Notes: a model not told the origin generated them from the letters alone. A DNA stretch of 64,000 nt from Ferruginibacter sp. (GCA_014379625.1 JACMLJ010000051.1:1-64000); one strand, 5' to 3'; positions 44,410 to 54,236 are shown, counted from the stretch's first letter. Translations and numbers: made by a program.

Positions 44410-45192
44410 TTACACAGGCAGTGCGATAGTGACCGAACTGCCGTTTCCAGGTAAGCTTTCAATATGTAATTGTGCATTAATAAGGACGGCCCGGCTTTTA
44501 AGGTTATGAAGCCCTGCGCCTGAAGCATTCATTTTTTCTTCCGCATTAAAACCAATTCCATCGTCGTTGAATGCTAAAATAAATATATTTTCGTTAACAT
44601 GCAGTAAAATATTGATATGTCTGGCCCTGCTGTGCTTTATTATATTGTTAAGCACTTCCTGCGCCATGCGGTAAAGGATCAGGGATTTGTCGTTGTCAAT
44701 CACAGGCGCCGTTCCGCGCAGTTCATAACTGGCGCTGAACTGACCGGTCTTATTAAGGCGTTCCACTTCAATTTCAATGGCTTTCACGAGTCCCACCTGT
44801 GCAATGCGATCGCTGCCCAGGCTTACCGAAAGTGATTTAATATCGGCAATTAACTGGCGGGTAAGATCCTTGGTATCTTCAATTTTTTCAATGGCTTTTT
44901 CGGGGTTGGAGAACTGCAGCGTACTTAAATTTATTTTGATCAGGCTGGCAACCTGGCCGAGGTTATCATGAAGTTCGCGGGAGACCTGCTGGAGGGTTTG
45001 TTCCTGGATTTCTATTTGGGTTTGGAGGAGTTCATGATTAAACATTGTTTGTAATTCTTCTTTCTCCTTAATAAATTTTTTTTGGTTAAAATGGTATCTA
45101 ATGACTGATAAAATTATTACTACAATTAATAGTAAAAACAATAAGCTGCCTAATAAAATGGTTATTAAAACTTCCTGATTGGTTTTGAACAT
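44410..45192 (-). CDS. Sensor histidine kinase, NarL-partner type
   Basis: The 260-aa protein has a single N-terminal membrane helix (LITILLGSLLFLLLIVVIILSVI), a helical linker, a HisKA_3 dimerisation helix with the phospho-His in SRELHDNLGQVASLIKINL, and an HATPase domain with NNIIKHSRARHINI, LAFNDDGIGFNAEEK and GAGLHNLKSRA. It lacks a sensing domain of its own. The preceding gene encodes a six-helix membrane protein and overlaps it by 28 bp, so that protein may be the sensor. It autophosphorylates and passes phosphate to the regulator gene downstream. Confidence 0.94.
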   Translation of the reverse strand: MFKTNQEVLITILLGSLLFLLLIVVIILSVIRYHFNQKKFIKEKEELQTMFNHELLQTQIEIQEQTLQQVSRELHDNLGQVASLIKINLSTLQFSNPEKAIEKIEDTKDLTRQLIADIKSLSVSLGSDRIAQVGLVKAIEIEVERLNKTGQFSASYELRGTAPVIDNDKSLILYRMAQEVLNNIIKHSRARHINILLHVNENIFILAFNDDGIGFNAEEKMNASGAGLHNLKSRAVLINAQLHIESLPGNGSSVTIALPV

Positions 45193-45818
45193 ATGAATCC
45201 AATTATAAAAAAGATATATAAAACTACATTTAAGGTAGTATTAAACATGCTCCAAAGTTGTGTAGCAAAATCGGGGTCTCTTTGTTTCAGATAATTGTAA
45301 GTACCCATTAAAAGAAAATTACCTGAATAAAAAAATAAAATACCAATATTGATCCAGAATAAATAATTTTTATAGATGGATGATGCCATGTCTTCTTTGA
45401 TATGAAAAAGGCTTGTCAACGCAAAAACCACCAGCAAAATCCCTGCTATATTAAATTGTAAAGTGGGGTGAGGATAAATGAATGGCTGAATGGTTCTGTA
45501 AGATATGGTAATACAAAGGATGAAGAAAAGTGGAATAGTGAAAAGGATGAATTGCTTCATCCTTTTTGAATTTAAATTCTGCAGGTAAAAATAAGACAAG
45601 AGCATATATTCTATCGGGATATACACGTGATAAACAATGGGATAATACGGTTTGCTTTTTAAAAGTAAAACTATTAACTCAACTATATTTCCTATAAAAA
45701 GCAACAATGGAAAAACCAACAAAGAACGATTTTTATTTTTTATAACTGTAAAGCTAAAAAGAAACGCGATAAAAAACACCAGCCGGTATATAACTTCTCC
45801 ATAATTCATAGTGTCCAT
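45165..45818 (-). CDS. Membrane protein of unknown function upstream of the histidine kinase
   Basis: The 217-aa protein has about six membrane helices (for example FSFTVIKN following LVFFIAFLF, LLLFIGNIVELIVLLL, ILFTIPLFFILCITI, AGILLVVFALTSLF and a C-terminal LYIFFIIGFI). I recognise no named family. A 28-bp overlap with the kinase gene implies coupled translation. I infer that it senses a signal for the kinase, which has only one helix. The DNA is AT-rich, unlike the neighbouring core genes. Confidence 0.8.
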   Translation of the reverse strand: MDTMNYGEVIYRLVFFIAFLFSFTVIKNKNRSLLVFPLLLFIGNIVELIVLLLKSKPYYPIVYHVYIPIEYMLLSYFYLQNLNSKRMKQFILFTIPLFFILCITISYRTIQPFIYPHPTLQFNIAGILLVVFALTSLFHIKEDMASSIYKNYLFWINIGILFFYSGNFLLMGTYNYLKQRDPDFATQLWSMFNTTLNVVLYIFFIIGFICSKPIRKF

Positions 45819-45842
45819 TGTTATTGTATTTACTTAATTTTA

Positions 45843-46343
45843 CTACCTTGTTTCTCTGATATCCCTGCATACCATTCTATCCCTCAGATCGCTATCGTTT
45901 GCAATATCAAAATTTGTTTTTCCCACCCCCACTTCTACACCTAATTCCTCTATTTCTGCCGTTTCATCAAGGGCGACCAGTTCGCGCCCGTGTTCATCAA
46001 TAGGCACCAGTATGAGTGACAATACCGGTTTGTCATCTTTAACTTTTATCCCAAAATAAAAGCGGATGCCTGTACACAGGTCGATCTCTAGTATTTTGGA
46101 AAGTTCAATTTCGCCATAATCTATACTGATGATATCGTCATCATTTGTATGCGTATCATCATATCTTTTCCTCATCTCCCTTACTGCCCTTTTCGTAATA
46201 CGGGATCCGATTTTACTTGTCGGAAAAGCATCTTCACATTTACTTCCCTCCCTGAAAAAAAACAACTCCCGCGATGGGTCATAGTCGTACAGGCATTCGG
46301 CATATTCGCCAGGTATAAAGTTTTTCTGTTTTGTAATTAACAT
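45843..46343 (-). CDS. Hypothetical protein (166 aa)
   Basis: A soluble acidic protein with no signal peptide or recognised domain. Visible parts are FIPGEYAECLYDYDPSRELFFF at the N-terminus, a basic TKRAVREMRKRYDD, and a long acidic C-terminus with IDEHGRELVALDETAEIEELG. It lies just upstream of the sensor genes on the same strand (24-bp gap), so it may be cotranscribed. I cannot assign a role. Confidence 0.75.
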   Translation of the reverse strand: MLITKQKNFIPGEYAECLYDYDPSRELFFFREGSKCEDAFPTSKIGSRITKRAVREMRKRYDDTHTNDDDIISIDYGEIELSKILEIDLCTGIRFYFGIKVKDDKPVLSLILVPIDEHGRELVALDETAEIEELGVEVGVGKTNFDIANDSDLRDRMVCRDIRETR

Positions 46344-46842
46344 AAAATAAATTTTAAAAGGTTTAAAAATGATTTTTCTTAAAAGTAATACACTGCTTTA
46401 TCATTTTCAATAGCGGATACTTTAAACCGTGATTTTTTTGGCAAATACAGGAAAAACCCTGTATGAATTAGGGTTGATCTCCTGTTGCATATGGATTTGA
46501 ATTTTCAAATATTTGCAGTAACAATTTGAAAATAAGAAAGAGGAATTTTAATCAGATAGAAAGCTTCGTTCCTTTCTTATAAATGTTTAAAAACAGGAGG
46601 TAATTACACTACCATGTTTGGAAGTTGTTTTTCCCAGTTTCGCATTTTTAGTATGGGTTATGACGTCCGGTGGCTTTCACAGCATGTTTCCTGGTGCGGG
46701 AATATTTTAAAAAAAAATTTGGGATCAATGCTATTGTTAGTCTATACGCCTGGAATCCCTTTTGTTTATAAAAGCTAACAAATATGCAAAACAGGTATGC
46801 ATAAAAACGTACACAAAGAACAGGTAAATAAAAAATTATTAT
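46344..46842. other. Divergent AT-rich region
   Basis: The 499-bp gap separates divergent transcripts. AGGAGG at 46595-46600 precedes an ATG at 46614 that opens a 54-codon frame (to 46778), which I do not trust. The segment GAAAG-CTTCGTT-CCTTTC is a short imperfect hairpin. No clear promoter pair was found for either side. Confidence 0.55.
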
Positions 46843-47100
46843 ATGGAAAATAAAAAAACCAAAATGGAAATTTTATCCTACACATATAAAAAAGACGGCG
46901 CATTCCATACTGCAACTGCAATGAAATCTGGTTCCGCAAAGCAAAATTCAAACACCAGGTCGGGTGGCTTTAACGATGATGAAGCAGATAATATTTGTAA
47001 TTGCGGGGCAACAAAATGTGTTAATGGAAATATATTGAAATGTATGCCCATTGATGATGAAGGAAACTGTATCTGGTTCATTACAAGTGAGCCATGCTAA
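46843..47100 (+). CDS. Small Cys-rich hypothetical protein (85 aa)
   Basis: The N-terminal half is basic and lacks a signal peptide (MENKKTKMEILSYTYKKDG). The C-terminal 36 residues hold six cysteines, CNCGATKCVNGNILKC, then GNCIWF and a final SEPC. This could be a metal-binding or disulfide-linked domain, or a leader-plus-core peptide. There are no processing or maturation genes nearby to support a peptide natural product. The barrel-like gene starts 28 bp downstream on the same strand. Codon pattern and two-gene layout favour a true gene. Function unknown. Confidence 0.65.
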   Translation: MENKKTKMEILSYTYKKDGAFHTATAMKSGSAKQNSNTRSGGFNDDEADNICNCGATKCVNGNILKCMPIDDEGNCIWFITSEPC

Positions 47101-47128
47101 ATATTATTAACTTTTAAAGCGTATTAAA

Positions 47129-48754
47129 ATGAAAAGAATAATCATGTGGTCTATTTTGGCACTTGCTACCGAAAAAACACTTTCACAAACACATACAGAA
47201 ACATTTACTGCCTGTGGCAAAAGTTATACCGTTGTTTGTAGTCGCGAAATAGATAATTCTATAAAAGTAGGTATCCGAAAAGCCTCTTTTGATACTATTA
47301 AACATGAATACCCAATTGTAACAGATGATTTGGACTTGTTTGCCCAAACATTTAAAGAGAACTTTTTGACTTTCTTAGGAAATGATTCATCAACCTGTTC
47401 CGATAATGAAAAAAGGAATTTTTTTTTATCTTACGGACGTAAATTATTTCTGAACTATGTAGCCGCCAATACACTGGATTCTATAAGCCCTTTAGCTGGC
47501 ACGTTAAGAATAAAAAAAGATATAAATATTTATCTTAAAGAAGATGCCCAAACAGAATACACCACATCGTATGAAAAATATAAAATCCAAAAAGTACAAA
47601 TTGAAATTAAAGAGGGATTTATAGAGAACATAAAAGCATACATTTTAATTAATGGGAAAACATATTATTTTAGCAATAACTATGCAATTGGCTTTTCTTC
47701 TATTACAAATTATGAAAACTTCAATAGAGTCAGGTTGTATGAAATGTTTTCCAATCCATTTTCAAAACCCGGAAATGCCCTGATTTATTATTATATAAAA
47801 CTTAATAACCTCATTGAGTATGATTACAATCTTGAAGTTGACAGAAGGGATTACAGCCCTAAAAATATTAAAATAGTACTAAACGGGGGCGAGGCAGTAA
47901 CCTTGCATAAAGAGACAACCAAAAAATTATTTGAAGCAAAAATCTTTACTGATTTTGTGGGCCTGAAAGAAGATAAGCCCAATGGATTAGTACAAATAGA
48001 AGTGAATAAACGGATTAATATAAATACTGTTCAGCACCAGTCACGTAAATCTTTTTATTGGATTTTCAAAAGTTATGGCGCACTGCAATATATTGCTCCG
48101 TCCATTAGCATTTCAAAGCTTGAAGAGCATAACCGGCAACTGTCGCTTGGGGATCTTGACTCCGTGCGGTTTAACCCGGGATTAACCGATACCTCCAGAT
48201 TTAAAAAATCAATTCACCGTTACTCCACACCATTGGACTTATATAAATATCAAAGTTTTTCAGCAGGATTAGATTGCAATATTCTTTTTTTCAGCAACCG
48301 GAATCTTAAATTCAACTTCTATGTCAATGCCGGTGCAAGACTGGGTATTTCTCCTGTATCAGATTCATTAACCACTATTGGAAATCAAAATGCCATTAAA
48401 AAAACCGGTTTTACCCGTAATTATTCCATCAATACCCTTCAATTTTACCCGGAAGTTATTTTGACTTTTTTACCGGAAGAGCGATTCAACTTCTCCATAT
48501 CCAATAAGTTCCTTTACCTAAAACCATACGCTAATGATATGCAAGTGGTATCTTATGCCCCAAAAGACAACTCAATATTATTTGCAAAAAAAGGGAGCTG
48601 GCTAAATATTTTTGAAATGCTAATGGCCTTGCAGGTAAATCCTGATAGTAAATTATTTGGCCGGGTGCGTTTTAACTCGGACTGGAATAATTTTAATATC
48701 AATTTTGCCCAGATACAGGTGGGGTATTCGACTTTTATATTAGGTAAAAAGTAA
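47129..48754 (+). CDS. Secreted hypothetical protein, probable outer-membrane beta-barrel C-terminus (541 aa)
   Basis: It has a signal-like N-terminus (MKRIIMWSILALATEKTLSQ) and a soluble part of about 330 residues with few recognisable features. The last 170 residues alternate aromatic and polar strands (YQSFSAGLDCNILFF, LKFNFYVNAGARLGISPV, FNFSISNKFLYL, NINFAQIQVGYSTFIL) as in outer-membrane barrels. The sequence is AT-rich compared with neighbouring core genes. It probably pairs with the preceding small Cys-rich gene. No family assigned. A terminator follows. Confidence 0.75.
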   Translation: MKRIIMWSILALATEKTLSQTHTETFTACGKSYTVVCSREIDNSIKVGIRKASFDTIKHEYPIVTDDLDLFAQTFKENFLTFLGNDSSTCSDNEKRNFFLSYGRKLFLNYVAANTLDSISPLAGTLRIKKDINIYLKEDAQTEYTTSYEKYKIQKVQIEIKEGFIENIKAYILINGKTYYFSNNYAIGFSSITNYENFNRVRLYEMFSNPFSKPGNALIYYYIKLNNLIEYDYNLEVDRRDYSPKNIKIVLNGGEAVTLHKETTKKLFEAKIFTDFVGLKEDKPNGLVQIEVNKRININTVQHQSRKSFYWIFKSYGALQYIAPSISISKLEEHNRQLSLGDLDSVRFNPGLTDTSRFKKSIHRYSTPLDLYKYQSFSAGLDCNILFFSNRNLKFNFYVNAGARLGISPVSDSLTTIGNQNAIKKTGFTRNYSINTLQFYPEVILTFLPEERFNFSISNKFLYLKPYANDMQVVSYAPKDNSILFAKKGSWLNIFEMLMALQVNPDSKLFGRVRFNSDWNNFNINFAQIQVGYSTFILGKK

Positions 48755-48772
48755 AATATCTGTATAAAAAGC

Positions 48773-48808
48773 GATGCGGCTTTTGGCTTACTAAAGCCGG
48801 CATCTTTT
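48773..48808 (+). terminator. Rho-independent terminator after the 541-aa protein gene
   Basis: GATGCGGCTTT pairs with AAAGCCGGCATC (one bulged G), followed by TTTT. It is 18 bp after the stop. Confidence 0.7.
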
Positions 48809-49356
48809 AAAAAGATACCAGCTTTATTTACAAGTGATTCGAATTCTCCTACATCTGCCACCTTCCTTTCCGCCGCACTCAACGATGTAGCGCATCAACC
48901 TTTTCACTTACTATATCATTTGTAAAAGCATTGCGTTATGCTAACAGCAGCGCTTGCCCGGGCAGGATGTTGCCTTGTTTTGGGTGTTACCGTTGCAGCA
49001 AGGTTTCTACATACTTAACCATTTAGTTGTAAAATGATTTACCCATTTTATTTTGCCCCTCAATTTTTTTGAAAGGGATATCCATAAAGAAAACATGACT
49101 CAGGTCAAACAAATCGTCACTAAGCGACGGAAGATTGCCCGGAAGAGCTTAATGATAAAGACATTAACGCCTCCCGCTGGCTTAGTTGTAAGTGTTTGCA
49201 GCCGCTAAATAGTAGCTCTATATTCATGTCTGCACACATGTCATAAACTGCACCTAATAAAGCCGGCAGGGCCCATGGCATGCAAGTGTATATTGAAAGG
49301 AGGAGTTTTTTGCCAGTAAGCCATCGCATTCCCGGCTACCTTACACTTTCTATTTG

Positions 49357-49364
49357 TATATTTG
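49357..49364 (+). promoter_or_regulatory. Putative aspS -7 element
   Basis: TATATTTG matches TAnnTTTG but lies 116 bp before the ATG, which would give a sizeable 5' leader. Confidence 0.35.
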
Positions 49365-49480
49365 CCACCGCATTAATAAAAGCCAGATAGCAGCACCCTG
49401 TTGAATGGAGCGTCGCCAATGAAGCTCCATCAAGGCTCAACTGCTGGTAACAAAAAACTATCAACCATAAACACATTTCA

Positions 49481-51307
49481 ATGTACCGTTCTCATACCTG
49501 TGGCGAATTAAGACTGGCCGATTTAAAAAAAGAAGTTACCCTCAGCGGGTGGGTGCAAACCGTTCGTAAATTTGGCAGCATCACATTTGTGGATATCCGC
49601 GACCGTTATGGCATCACGCAATTATTATTTTCCGAAGCGTTGAATGCCGACCTGGATGCCAACCCCCTGGGAAGGGAATTTGTATTGCAGGTAAAAGGTA
49701 TCGTAAACGAACGCAGTAATAAAAACCCTAATCTTCCAACGGGTGCAATTGAGATCGCTGTTGCACAATTTACGATCCTCAATAAATCCGCCGTGCCTCC
49801 ATTTTCTATACAGGATGATACGGATGGCGGTGATGAACTGCGGATGAAATACCGGTTTTTGGATCTGCGCAGAAATATCGTAAAAAAGAATTTAGAACTG
49901 CGTTATGCGGTGGGCCGCAGTACCAGGAATTATTTGCACGAAAATAATTTCATGGATATTGAAACCCCCTTCCTGATCAAATCAACCCCGGAAGGCGCCA
50001 GGGATTTTGTGGTACCCAGCAGGATGAATGCGGGACAGTTTTATGCCTTGCCCCAATCGCCCCAAACATTTAAACAGTTGCTGATGGTGAGTGGTTTTGA
50101 CCGTTACTACCAGATCGTTAAATGTTTTAGGGACGAAGACCTGCGTGCCGACCGCCAACCCGAGTTTACCCAAATAGATTGTGAAATGAGTTTTGTAGAG
50201 CAGGAAGATATCCTGAATATGTTTGAAGGCCTGGTGAAGCGAATTTTTAAGGACGTAAAAAATATCGACTATACCGATGTGTTGGAACGCATGACCTGGG
50301 AAGACGCCATGTGGACCTATGGCAACGACAAACCCGATACCAGGTTTGAAATAAAAATAGCTAACCTGAAATTTCCCCGGCATACATTTCCTACGCAATC
50401 TTCGCTTGCAACATTAATTGAGGGCGCGGCTTTTGGGGTATTTGATGATGCCGAAACAGTACTGGCTATAGCAGTACCGGGATGCAGTGATTACACCCGC
50501 AAGCAAACGGATGAACTAACGGATTGGGTGAAACGCCCTCAAATAGGCATGAAGGGACTGGTATTTATTAAATGCAATGAGGATGGCACTTACAAGAGCA
50601 GTGTAGACAAATTTTACAGTCCCGAAAAGTTAAAAAGGATTGCGGATGCAGCCAGTGCCAAAGCGGGTGACCTGGTATTGATATTAGCCGGGGCGGAAGA
50701 AAAAACACGTAAAGCTACCAGCGATCTGCGGATGTACATGGCTGAGCGATTGGGGTTGCGCAGGGCGGATGATTTTAAATTATTATGGGTGCTGGATTTT
50801 CCTTTGTTTGAATATGCGGAAGAAGACAACCGCTGGGTGGCAAGGCACCATCCGTTTACTTCACCCAAACCGGATCATATTGATATCATGATCAATAATA
50901 ACCCGGTGATAGCGAATGCCGCTGATTACCTTGCCCATCCTTATGCCGGCATTAAAGCCAATGCTTATGATATGGTGCTGAATGGCAATGAAATTGGCGG
51001 TGGCTCTATCCGTATTTTTCAACGGGCGCTACAGGAAAAAATGTTTGCAGCCCTGGGAATGGATGAGGAAGAGCAGCAACATAAATTCGGTTTCTTATTG
51101 GGCGCATTTGAATATGGCGCACCACCGCATGGCGGGTTGGCTTTTGGTTTTGACCGGTTATGTGCTATAATTGGCGGCAGCGAAAGTATACGTGATTTTA
51201 TCGCTTTCCCAAAAAACAACAGCGGGCGGGATGTGATGCTGGATGCGCCTTCCACCATTGATAATAAACAGTTTGAAGAGCTGCAGATAAAGCTGGATTT
51301 GAAATAA
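49481..51307 (+). CDS. aspS: Aspartyl-tRNA synthetase
   Basis: It charges tRNA-Asp. The 608-aa protein shows the N-terminal OB-fold ([24 protein letters not shown]), motif 2 in [18 protein letters not shown], a bacterial GAD insertion domain near residues 280-420, and motif 3 in [17 protein letters not shown]. The QxxQ-type aspartate site [13 protein letters not shown] is present. Length matches the bacterial type. It is followed 33 bp on by a small toxin-antitoxin locus. Whether it is Asp- or Asx-specific cannot be read here. Confidence 0.97.
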   Translation: MYRSHTCGELRLADLKKEVTLSGWVQTVRKFGSITFVDIRDRYGITQLLFSEALNADLDANPLGREFVLQVKGIVNERSNKNPNLPTGAIEIAVAQFTILNKSAVPPFSIQDDTDGGDELRMKYRFLDLRRNIVKKNLELRYAVGRSTRNYLHENNFMDIETPFLIKSTPEGARDFVVPSRMNAGQFYALPQSPQTFKQLLMVSGFDRYYQIVKCFRDEDLRADRQPEFTQIDCEMSFVEQEDILNMFEGLVKRIFKDVKNIDYTDVLERMTWEDAMWTYGNDKPDTRFEIKIANLKFPRHTFPTQSSLATLIEGAAFGVFDDAETVLAIAVPGCSDYTRKQTDELTDWVKRPQIGMKGLVFIKCNEDGTYKSSVDKFYSPEKLKRIADAASAKAGDLVLILAGAEEKTRKATSDLRMYMAERLGLRRADDFKLLWVLDFPLFEYAEEDNRWVARHHPFTSPKPDHIDIMINNNPVIANAADYLAHPYAGIKANAYDMVLNGNEIGGGSIRIFQRALQEKMFAALGMDEEEQQHKFGFLLGAFEYGAPPHGGLAFGFDRLCAIIGGSESIRDFIAFPKNNSGRDVMLDAPSTIDNKQFEELQIKLDLK

Positions 51308-51340
51308 TTTTTTTTACCTTTAATTTCTAAATAGTATTCA

Positions 51341-51502
51341 ATGGTAATTGATGTCCCAAAAAATACGCCGGAGAAAAAAATACTTAAAGGAATTCAAGGT
51401 AAAAAATTGTTCCCCAAATCTATAAATTCTTTTTTTGGAAAATTACCCAATATTGAAGATGGCCTGATTTATCAAAAAAAGGTTCGCAATGAGTGGAAAT
51501 AA
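51341..51502 (+). CDS. Putative antitoxin of a PIN-type pair (53 aa)
   Basis: The short gene runs from ATG 51341 to TAA 51502 and codes for 53 residues: a basic stretch KKILKGIQGKKLFPKSINSF followed by an acidic segment and a final VRNEWK. It overlaps the toxin start by 14 bp, the usual coupling in VapBC-like operons. From memory, Bacteroidota PIN toxins are often preceded by small proteins of this kind, but I cannot name a family. With the toxin broken it may be unselected. Confidence 0.6.
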   Translation: MVIDVPKNTPEKKILKGIQGKKLFPKSINSFFGKLPNIEDGLIYQKKVRNEWK

Positions 51503-51856
51503 TTTACTGTTAGATACCAACATAATAATCTATGCGCTTAAAGGCTGGCCAACGTCAGGCCTTATTTTGATATAGCGCCATTTATATCTGTAATTACTGA
51601 AATTGAAATTTTGGGTATAAAGGATTTAGCTGATGCCGAAATAAAAATCAGGGAAACCGCCATCGAATATTGTAGTGTTTTGCCTTTGACCAACAAGATA
51701 AAGCAAAGCGCTATTTATATTAAGAGAAAAATTAAAATACCCATGCCGGATGCTATTTTTGCTGCTACGGCGATTGAAAGTGGATTTACGTTAGTTACCG
51801 CGGACAGGGGCTTTAAACGGATTAAAGACTTATCGCTCTTACTTATAGATGTGTGA
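51489..51856 (+). pseudogene. vapC: VapC-like PIN-domain toxin, frameshifted
   Basis: The first frame reads MSGNNLLLDTNIIIYALKG from ATG 51489 and then runs into a stop at about 51576. The remainder of the PIN domain is in the frame ending at 51856: LANVRPYFDIAPFISVITE, PMPDAIFAATA and TADRGFKRI. Together these supply the four expected acidic residues (Asp, Glu, Asp, Asp). One missing base near 51545, probably a lost C in a GGCC run, would restore a 122-aa protein. A sequencing error is possible. The toxin would cleave RNA. Confidence 0.8.
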
Positions 51857-51933
51857 TTACAACTTTTAAGCAAGAATTATAATTTCAATGCCCTAACCCT
51901 GCTTTCCTTCCGCAATTATTCCTAACTTGATAT

Positions 51934-53199
51934 ATGACCATAAGCCAAATACCGCTGGCAGAACGTTTGCGTCCAACCACCCTCAACGATCTGGTTGGTC
52001 AGCAACACCTTACCGGTAAGGGAAGTATTTTACGTACCGCCATTGAAAATGGAAAAGTACCCAGCATGATTTTATGGGGTCCGCCGGGAGTAGGCAAAAC
52101 AACCATTGCGAATATCATCGCCCAAACTTTAGAGGTTCCCTTTTACACCCTGAGCGCCATCAGCAGCGGGGTAAAAGAAGTACGCGAAATAATTGAAGCC
52201 GCCAAAAGCCAGGAAAACGTGATCTTATTTATAGATGAGATCCATCGCTTTAACAAAGGCCAGCAGGATGCTTTCCTGGGTGCGGTGGAAAAGGGAACCA
52301 TTACCCTGATCGGCGCCACCACAGAGAACCCATCCTTTGAGGTAAACAGTGCTTTGCTAAGCCGTTGCCAGGTATATGTATTGAAACCCCTGGAAGAAGC
52401 GGAACTGGCGGAACTGCTAAAACATGCCATTGAAACGGATGAAATTTTAAGTACAAAAAAAATAGAATTAAAAGAAACCGCCGCAATCATACATATATCC
52501 GGCGGAGATGCACGAAAACTGCTGAACCTTTTGGAGCTGGTAACCGAAACAATGGGCGATAATGCTGTTATAACGGATGAGGTAGTGATGGAAATAGCGC
52601 AACAGCGTATAGCCATGTACGATAAAGGCGGCGAACAGCATTATGATATCATTTCTGCCTTTATAAAATCTATCCGCGGCAGTGATCCTAACGCAGCCGT
52701 GTACTGGCTCGCAAGAATGATAGCAGGCGGTGAGGATGTAAAATTTATCGCCCGTCGTTTATTGATACTTGCCAGCGAAGATATCGGCAACGCCAATCCA
52801 AATGCCCTGCTGCTGGCCAATGCCACATTTGATGCCGTGAATAAAATTGGCTACCCCGAATCGGGTATCATTTTATCGCAGTGCGTAACCTACCTCGCAA
52901 GTTCAGCCAAAAGCAATGCGGCTGTGGTGGCCATCAGCGAAGCCATGGCAGCAGTACAGCAACATGGCGACCTGCCGGTACCCCTGCATATACGCAACGC
53001 ACCCACCAAATTAATGAAGCATTTGAATTACGGTAAGGACTACGCTTATTCACATAATTATGAAAATAATTTTACCCCGCAGGAGTACCTTCCAAATAAA
53101 TTAACCGGAACTTCGTTTTACAAACCAGGCAATAATGCGCGGGAACAGGAACTTCAAAAATATTTAAAAAATTTATGGAAAGGAAAATACGGGTATTGA
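51934..53199 (+). CDS. rarA: Replication-associated recombination protein A (AAA ATPase)
   Basis: RarA (MgsA) acts at stalled replication forks with SSB. The 421-aa protein starts PLAERLRPTTLNDLVGQQHLTGKG and has Walker A WGPPGVGKTTIANIIA, Walker B ILFIDEIHRFNKGQQDAFL, sensor 1 IGATTENPSFEVNSALLSRC and the C-terminal tetramer domain with SAFIKSIRGSDPNAAVYWLARM and ILASEDIGNANPNALLLA. Length is normal. It stands alone between the toxin locus and an esterase gene. A heptad repeat follows. Confidence 0.96.
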   Translation: MTISQIPLAERLRPTTLNDLVGQQHLTGKGSILRTAIENGKVPSMILWGPPGVGKTTIANIIAQTLEVPFYTLSAISSGVKEVREIIEAAKSQENVILFIDEIHRFNKGQQDAFLGAVEKGTITLIGATTENPSFEVNSALLSRCQVYVLKPLEEAELAELLKHAIETDEILSTKKIELKETAAIIHISGGDARKLLNLLELVTETMGDNAVITDEVVMEIAQQRIAMYDKGGEQHYDIISAFIKSIRGSDPNAAVYWLARMIAGGEDVKFIARRLLILASEDIGNANPNALLLANATFDAVNKIGYPESGIILSQCVTYLASSAKSNAAVVAISEAMAAVQQHGDLPVPLHIRNAPTKLMKHLNYGKDYAYSHNYENNFTPQEYLPNKLTGTSFYKPGNNAREQELQKYLKNLWKGKYGY

Positions 53200-53208
53200 G
53201 GGGGGCGC

Positions 53209-53247
53209 AATGGTGAATCGTGAATGGGCAATGGAGAATGAGTAACC
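53209..53247. repeat. Heptad repeat cluster after rarA
   Basis: Units AATGGTG, AATCGTG, AATGGGC, AATGGAG and AATGAGT are perfectly spaced, starting about 10 bp after the rarA stop. It is the clearest array of the family in the window. Confidence 0.82.
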
Positions 53248-53366
53248 ATAATGACGGGAACACCCATTCGTTAATAATCTTTTGGCTGTAATGTACTCAC
53301 CACGCATTATTCGCACACAAAACTGATTTTATAATTATTTATTACCATAAAAATTTAAAAAATTGT

Positions 53367-54236
53367 ATGAAAACCCGCCAACTCCTTTCGTTAATTATAT
53401 TTTCAGTGCTATTATTCTCCTGCCAAAAGGAAAACACTTCCGGCAATAAAACGGTTGCCGCCGCCAATTATCTGAATATCGCCTATGCCAGTGATCCCTT
53501 GCAGAAAATGGATATTTATTTACCGGCAGGAAGAACCAGTTCGGCTACCAAAGTAATAGTAATGATACACGGAGGAGCATGGTCGGGAGGAGATAAAACA
53601 GAACTCAGTCCCTTTGTTGATACCCTAAAAAGAAGGTTGCCCGGTTATGCAATATTTAATATCAATTACCGCTTATCGGCAGCCCCCAATAACCTTTTTC
53701 CCACGCAGGAAAATGATGTAAAGGCCGCCATGGAATTTATTTATAGCAAAGCAGCGGAATATTCCATCTCTGATAAATATGCGTTGATTGGCGCCAGCGC
53801 AGGCGGCCATTTAGCCATGTTACAGGGATATAAAAATTCAGGAACTAAAAAGCCCAAAGCAGTTGTTTCATTTTCAGGGCCGTCAGACATGGTTGATATG
53901 TATAATAACCCTGCAGGGGGAAACCCTTTATTGTCCCTCTTGCTGGCCTCGGTAGTAGGCGCCACACCTGGCCAGAACCTTTTATTGTACACCAATTCAA
54001 GTCCGGCTAATTTTATTACCAGCAATGCGGCCCCCACGCTGTTATTGTATGGTGATACAGATCCGATAGTGAAGTACTCACAGGGCGAACTGGTAAAAAA
54101 CAAACTACAAACTGCCGGTGTAGTTAACCAGTATGTACTGTATCCCGGCACAGCGCATGTTGACACCTGGAACAGCCTTATTTTTTTTGATTCATTTAAT
54201 AAAATAGAGGCTTTTTTAACAGCCCATGTTTTATGA
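53367..54236 (+). CDS. Alpha/beta hydrolase lipoprotein (esterase-like)
   Basis: The 289-aa protein has a lipobox (LLFSC at about residue 19). The hydrolase core shows the oxyanion segment VMIHGGAWSGGDK, the nucleophile elbow GASAGG, the acid in YGDTDPIVKYSQ and the His in GTAHVDTW, as in BD-FAE/carboxylesterase-type enzymes. The substrate may be a feruloyl or acetyl ester of polysaccharides. It is a periplasmic or outer-membrane-anchored enzyme. Confidence 0.88.
   Translation: MKTRQLLSLIIFSVLLFSCQKENTSGNKTVAAANYLNIAYASDPLQKMDIYLPAGRTSSATKVIVMIHGGAWSGGDKTELSPFVDTLKRRLPGYAIFNINYRLSAAPNNLFPTQENDVKAAMEFIYSKAAEYSISDKYALIGASAGGHLAMLQGYKNSGTKKPKAVVSFSGPSDMVDMYNNPAGGNPLLSLLLASVVGATPGQNLLLYTNSSPANFITSNAAPTLLLYGDTDPIVKYSQGELVKNKLQTAGVVNQYVLYPGTAHVDTWNSLIFFDSFNKIEAFLTAHVL

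Larger units (their letters stand above)
48755..49480. other. Long intergenic region upstream of aspS
   Basis: The 726-bp gap has a terminator at its left end and an aspS -7 element at its right. Between them I see no gene I can support; frames of about 70 codons on the minus strand (49120-49329) have no recognisable content. No tRNA or repeat was found. Confidence 0.6.

Noticed and set aside
46614-46778. A 54-codon frame after an AGGAGG sequence
   Set aside because: The spacing to the ATG is 13 bp, which is long, Bacteroidota seldom use such sites, and the product has no protein-like pattern.
48553-48882. A 109-codon minus-strand frame overlapping the 541-aa gene
   Set aside because: It lies antisense to a better-supported gene and the terminator after it.
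49120-49329. A 69-codon minus-strand frame in the aspS upstream gap
   Set aside because: No recognisable content and no promoter; probably chance.
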